Below, in pieces: positions 60,266 through 64,000 of a stretch of DNA of 64,000 nucleotides (position 1 is its first letter; each line of letters starts with the position of its first letter). The notes beneath the pieces are model-generated. The model saw only the letters and a program-made list of their open reading frames with translations, was not told the DNA's origin and did no database searches. Position numbers and translations under genes: made by a program. Where the stretch lies: positions 1-64,000 of the forward strand of contig NZ_NEHO01000007.1 of the NCBI RefSeq assembly GCF_002113375.1, in the 5' to 3' direction. The stretch comes from Pseudomonas sp. R37(2017) (GTDB lineage: Bacteria; Pseudomonadota; Gammaproteobacteria; Pseudomonadales; Pseudomonadaceae).

Positions 60266-61416
60266 GGCTGTTCCTTGCGGGCCTGTTCCAGGCCGGTATC
60301 GATCAGATTGAGGTATTCACGACGGAATTCCTCGATGTCATGGTGTTGTTGCAGATAACGGAAGGCCTGCTCGCCCTTGGCCTTGAGCTGGTCATCCGGC
60401 AGCCCGAGGTAAGCGTCCAGCGCAGCCTGCAACGTCGGCACATCCTTCGGCGTAATCGCCAGGCCTCCGGCCCCCTCGATGAGCGGCAACATGGCCGGCA
60501 CGTTCGAGGCAATCACCGGCAAATGCCCGCTCATGCCTTCAAGCAGCGCCAGCCCGAGGCCTTCGGCCAAGGAAGGCATGGTCCAGATATCGAAAGCGCG
60601 AATGTACTGCAGGGCAATTTCCCTGAACCCGAGCAAATGGGCGCGACCGCTGAGGCCGAGGCGGTCGATTTCCGCCGCCAGGCGCGACTCTTCGCGGCCG
60701 GCACCAATGATCGCCAGCTGGGTATTGGGGTATTTGTCCTTGAGTGCGGCAAAGGCCTGCAGCAGATAGATATGGCCCTTGACCGGCACCAGGCGCCCCA
60801 ACGCACCGATCAGCCGCACCGACGGATCGATGCCCAGCATTTCACGGGCCTTTTCACGACTGTGTTGCAGACCTTCGGCTTGCTCGATGTCGATGGCATT
60901 GGTGATGGCGAAGGTGTTCCGGTCGGTGAAGCCGCATTCACAGTCCAACAGGTACTGCTTCACCGCTGGCGACACGCCGACGAAGCGCCAGTGACGATCG
61001 ATCAGGCGCTGGGTCTGGCGACGCCGGTAAAAACGGTCGTACTCGCCAAAGCCGTGGGAAATGCCAATGCACAACGGCACTTTCAACCAGCGGTTGAGGG
61101 CCAGCATCATGTTCACCGGCTTGAAGCGATTGCAGATCACCACATCGAACTTTTCCCGACGGCAGAATTTGTACAGCTGCCACATCGCCCGCAGGCGCAT
61201 GCCCTTGAGGGACTTGTCGGAAAACTCGAAATACACCGAACGGTCGGCTCGGCTCACCGCTTCGCCCGGTCCGGGTTTACCGCGCAAAAACGCGGCGGTC
61301 ACTTCATAGCGATCACTGGGCAGGGCCTTGACGATCTGCTCCGCGAGGTCGGCGAAATCATGGGCTTTGACGTTGTAGTCAGGCTGCAGCTGCAGGACCT
61401 TTGAACGCTGACTCAT
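60262..61416 (-). CDS. ssg: Family 4 glycosyltransferase (Ssg-like)
   Basis: GT-B enzyme of 384 residues. The donor-binding stretch EGLGLALLEGM has the EX7E pattern of GT4 enzymes, and GRLVPVKGHIYLLQAF is typical. Ssg of Pseudomonas affects LPS core/O-antigen and phage sensitivity. The start at 61416 (MSQRSKVLQLQPDYN) has GGGGAGAG upstream; the long N-terminal extension is discarded. Four-base overlaps tie it to both neighbours. Confidence 0.82.
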   Translation of the reverse strand: MSQRSKVLQLQPDYNVKAHDFADLAEQIVKALPSDRYEVTAAFLRGKPGPGEAVSRADRSVYFEFSDKSLKGMRLRAMWQLYKFCRREKFDVVICNRFKPVNMMLALNRWLKVPLCIGISHGFGEYDRFYRRRQTQRLIDRHWRFVGVSPAVKQYLLDCECGFTDRNTFAITNAIDIEQAEGLQHSREKAREMLGIDPSVRLIGALGRLVPVKGHIYLLQAFAALKDKYPNTQLAIIGAGREESRLAAEIDRLGLSGRAHLLGFREIALQYIRAFDIWTMPSLAEGLGLALLEGMSGHLPVIASNVPAMLPLIEGAGGLAITPKDVPTLQAALDAYLGLPDDQLKAKGEQAFRYLQQHHDIEEFRREYLNLIDTGLEQARKEQP

Positions 61417-62867
61417 AACTCTCCCCGCTGAGAAACATTGCCTGGTGTGTGCTGGAGGGACCACAAAAGCTCGTGGCGCCGGACTGCCTTGCGAAAGAAT
61501 TCGTTCTGGCCATGGGTTGGCGGCAACCGGCCAGCCAACAACCGCTGGATCAACCGACGCAAGCGGCGCTTGAACGGCATATCCGGTTGCAGGTCGTGCA
61601 TCATGCCCAACGCCATGGCCTTGTCTCGCTGTTGCTCCAGCGACATCGGCAGGCAGCAAGGCTGCATCGGCCGGGCCGGATCAAAGGCCGGCGGCAAGGC
61701 GATGCCATCACCGGTATCGCCCATCGGCCAGCGGTCGTTGTCGTGCAAGTGGTTGGCATAACCCAAGAGTGTGGTCGGCTGCCAGTCCAGGCCTTGCAAG
61801 GCTTCGAGGACTGCCGCCTGTGCACAGATATGATCGGGATGCGGGTCCAGGGTCGGATGCGGCAGGACGATGACCTCGGGCCGGGCCCGCAGCAGCAGCT
61901 CACGCAGGTCAGCCAGCAGATTGTTCCAGGTCGGCGCGCCATCGGCATCGCCGGGCAGCAAGAAAGGATTCAACCGGCGGAACAACCGGGTATCACTCAT
62001 ATCCGCTTCCCGCGATCCCGCCGGTACGCCAGGCGCAGCCTGCATGCTCGCCAGTTGCAGGCAGAAGTAACCCAGTTGCACGCAGTGAGCCTCGGGCACA
62101 CCGGCCCAACGTGGCACGGCAATACTGTCCCAGGCCCGCAGACGGCCTTTCAAACGAGCCGCCTCAGCCTTGTCCAGGCCCATTTGCCGATAGTGTTCGG
62201 CCTCGATTTCACCGGCGGTCAGCGTGACGATCCAGGTTTCGTCGGCCTGACTGTACAGACCATAGGCCGCCAGTTCGGCGTCATCGGCATGGGGCGCGAT
62301 GACCATCACCCGCTGACGCCGGTAATCCGGATGCTCGAACGCCCACAGCAGCGGCTCGCCGAGCACGCGGCAGAAGCGCCCGCGCAAGCGCAGGTCACCG
62401 CGGGACAGCGCCTGGGCCTGACCACTGAGATTGAGGTAACGCAGGCCGTTCACGCCCCGCTCGAAGGTTTGCCGATCAGGGTTATCGCCCCCTGCCAACT
62501 CGACCGCCGGATCGATAAATCGTCCCAGCCAGGTGCTTTTTACCCGCAGGGCCAACACCAGCGTCGCGTCGTCGACCAGCATCACGCCTTCGTCCAGGCG
62601 CAAGTGTTCACCGCTCAGGTGCACCTTGGGCTGGGGCGTGTAGGGAGGAAAGCTGTACTGGTAATCGTCTTTCGGTGAGTAGAACAGATGGTCGGCAAAC
62701 CAGGCTTCGTGGGCGATCCAGCCGAGTACCGCCAGTACCAGCGGCAGCCACCAGGCCACCAGCACGCCCATGACAATCAACAGCGCCAGCGCAATCAACA
62801 GGCCGATGCGTTTATTGCGCCGATGGCGCTTGAGCAGTTGCTGTTTGCGGCTCATGGGTTGGCTCAT
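61413..62867 (-). CDS. dnpA: PIG-L family de-N-acetylase (DnpA-like)
   Basis: Protein of 484 residues with N-terminal membrane helices (about 20-55) and a PIG-L deacetylase domain (about 185-400). Metal/catalytic motifs are PHADDAE at 192-198 and HPTLDPHPDH at 337-346. Such enzymes remove acetyl from GlcNAc-type sugars; the P. aeruginosa ortholog PA5002 (DnpA) was reported to affect antibiotic tolerance. It overlaps mig-14 and ssg by four bases on either side. Start at 62867 or 62855. Confidence 0.82.
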   Translation of the reverse strand: MSQPMSRKQQLLKRHRRNKRIGLLIALALLIVMGVLVAWWLPLVLAVLGWIAHEAWFADHLFYSPKDDYQYSFPPYTPQPKVHLSGEHLRLDEGVMLVDDATLVLALRVKSTWLGRFIDPAVELAGGDNPDRQTFERGVNGLRYLNLSGQAQALSRGDLRLRGRFCRVLGEPLLWAFEHPDYRRQRVMVIAPHADDAELAAYGLYSQADETWIVTLTAGEIEAEHYRQMGLDKAEAARLKGRLRAWDSIAVPRWAGVPEAHCVQLGYFCLQLASMQAAPGVPAGSREADMSDTRLFRRLNPFLLPGDADGAPTWNNLLADLRELLLRARPEVIVLPHPTLDPHPDHICAQAAVLEALQGLDWQPTTLLGYANHLHDNDRWPMGDTGDGIALPPAFDPARPMQPCCLPMSLEQQRDKAMALGMMHDLQPDMPFKRRLRRLIQRLLAGRLPPTHGQNEFFRKAVRRHELLWSLQHTPGNVSQRGEL

Positions 62868-63760
62868 ACGGTGAAGACCGGCACAGGGTTGCACCAGCGA
62901 TCCTTGTATTCACGATCGGCGCGACCGAAAGAAAAGCGCAACGGCTTATCCTGCGCCCGGGCATGCTCCCAGGCGCTTTGCGTATTGAGGAAACTCAACA
63001 CACTGCCAGGGCTGAACTCACGAGTCTCTGGATCGACCCCGCCGTTGATGTACTCCACGCTGATCCACTGCGGGGTTTCTACGCGGTACACCAATTGAAT
63101 CGCAATCGGCGCATCGTTGAGGAAAATCACCGAACCGATCAGCAATTCGCGCAGCAACTCGATGACCTCGGCCATGCGTTCGGCACCCGTCGCCGCAAAT
63201 CCCCAACGGCGCTGGAACAGGTCGCAGTAAATCGCCGCCAGCTCCACGCTGGAAAATTCGCTCACCGACCGCACCACGCCACCGGCCTCTTCGAGCAAGC
63301 GCAATTCGCGACGCTGGTTGTAGCGAAACTTTTTCGACAGTTCTTCCGGAGTGCGGGCCATGGCCAGCTGTTCGGTCTGCAACCTGATACCGGTGAAACG
63401 GCCTTCGTTCAATGCCGACAGATACCGCGCGCGATGACGCAAAGGTACCTGGGCATCAGCAGCGGCGGGCAGGATGATCTCGGCATTGCCCAGGTCGAAC
63501 AGCCCTTTCTTGCCGCGACGCTTGAGCACATCCTTGGACAAGGCCAGGTCGCGCCCCCAGGTCGGGATCGCCGCCTTGACCTCGTCGCCCTGCACCCAGG
63601 CCAGGTAACGCACCGGAATGTCGGCCAAGTGCGCCAGTCGTTCGACCACCGTCGGATGAGTCGCGACGCTGCCGCCATATCGCTGCCAGGTTTCGGCGTA
63701 AGTCGAGGCGTCGACTACCGCCCAGCCACGCTCGCGCCAGCCTTGAAATCGGTTGAGCAT
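62864..63760 (-). CDS. mig-14: Mig-14 family protein (GNAT-like)
   Basis: Protein of 298 residues with an acetyltransferase-like C-terminal fold (LRELLIGSVIFLNDAPIAIQLVY) related to FemAB-type enzymes; a DLGNAEIILPAA segment and the RFSFGRADREYKDRWC end match Mig-14. In Salmonella and Pseudomonas it contributes to resistance to cationic antimicrobial peptides; biochemistry unsettled. Start at MLNRFQGWRERGW. Overlaps both neighbours by one to four bases. Confidence 0.85.
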   Translation of the reverse strand: MLNRFQGWRERGWAVVDASTYAETWQRYGGSVATHPTVVERLAHLADIPVRYLAWVQGDEVKAAIPTWGRDLALSKDVLKRRGKKGLFDLGNAEIILPAAADAQVPLRHRARYLSALNEGRFTGIRLQTEQLAMARTPEELSKKFRYNQRRELRLLEEAGGVVRSVSEFSSVELAAIYCDLFQRRWGFAATGAERMAEVIELLRELLIGSVIFLNDAPIAIQLVYRVETPQWISVEYINGGVDPETREFSPGSVLSFLNTQSAWEHARAQDKPLRFSFGRADREYKDRWCNPVPVFTV

Positions 63761-64000
63761 CAGCCCCTCTGTGCCAGTTCGGTAACGTGTGGCAAGTGCC
63801 AGAAAGCATCGCGCACCGCGCGATCGGAGAAGCGTTCGCGCAAGCGCTCGAGCATCAACTCGGCACACTGTCGACGTTGCTGATCATCCATGCCAGCCAG
63901 GTGTTGCAGCCCCTGGGCCAGATGCCCGGCATCGCCCAACGGGAACAGGATGCCCACGCCTTCGACCACTTCCTTCGCTCCGCCGCACGCCGTGGCGAGC
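63760..64000 (-). CDS. Glycosyltransferase, family 4-type, C-terminal part only
   Basis: The window edge cuts this gene; the last 79 codons or so are present. The fragment begins with ATACGGAKEVVEGVGILFP, the donor-binding region of GT-B enzymes, and ends in helices (ERLRERFSDRAVRDAFWHL). By synteny it would be the WapH (PA5004) ortholog, a core-LPS transferase. Its stop overlaps the mig-14 start (TGATG). Confidence 0.75.
   Translation of the reverse strand, partial: LATACGGAKEVVEGVGILFPLGDAGHLAQGLQHLAGMDDQQRRQCAELMLERLRERFSDRAVRDAFWHLPHVTELAQRG

Overview
The window is a chromosomal segment of a Pseudomonas, most likely of the fluorescens group. The gene order follows the P. aeruginosa PAO1 block from purA to the LPS core genes (about PA4938 to PA5004, from memory) almost gene for gene. 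REP-type palindromes flanked by TAGGAGCGAGC or GGGAGCGAGC, typical of fluorescens-group genomes, sit in many intergenic gaps. Coding density is high. I saw no tRNA, rRNA, CRISPR array, insertion sequence or prophage.

Layout. 1-2945: an iron-type ABC binding protein and permease behind a possible Fur box, with no ATPase gene. 2966-7582: a chemoreceptor, then hisZ-purA. 7892-17968: one long minus-strand run of housekeeping genes, tsaE-amiB-mutL-miaA-hfq-hflX-hflKC, headed by nnr. 18032-21501: queG, a TRIC/UPF0126 membrane protein, orn and rsgA. 21701-23561: a compact three-gene TIR / caspase-like protease / TIR operon between rsgA and motB. 23609-25513: motAB. 25681-32194: an HDOD protein, rhdA, psd, serB and a membrane protein. 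32213-41704: the minus-strand nudF-DUF1249-cpdA-yqiA-parE-(propeller)-(retropepsin)-parC group, with a PqiC-like lipoprotein beyond it. 41919-47820: a DUF3298-type lipoprotein, cytX, thiC under a TPP riboswitch, and a TolC-family channel. 47921-53696: waaA, a LysR regulator, an EmrE-like exporter and three genes of oxidoreductase or unknown function. 53894-64000: LPS genes (hldE, msbA, an O-antigen-ligase/kinase-like fusion, glycosyltransferases, a PIG-L deacetylase, mig-14), cut at the window edge.

How the parts work together. Most genes are core metabolism, genome maintenance and envelope assembly. The clear accessory element is the TIR-caspase-TIR operon, whose overlapping genes indicate one co-translated unit. 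It has the layout of an anti-phage signalling system in which a TIR enzyme makes an NAD-derived signal that activates a caspase-like protease. It matches the recently described TIR-caspase class called type IV Thoeris, and carries a second, different TIR gene. Other points of interest are the ligase-kinase fusion, heptanucleotide tandem arrays, and the riboswitch-controlled thiC-cytX pair.
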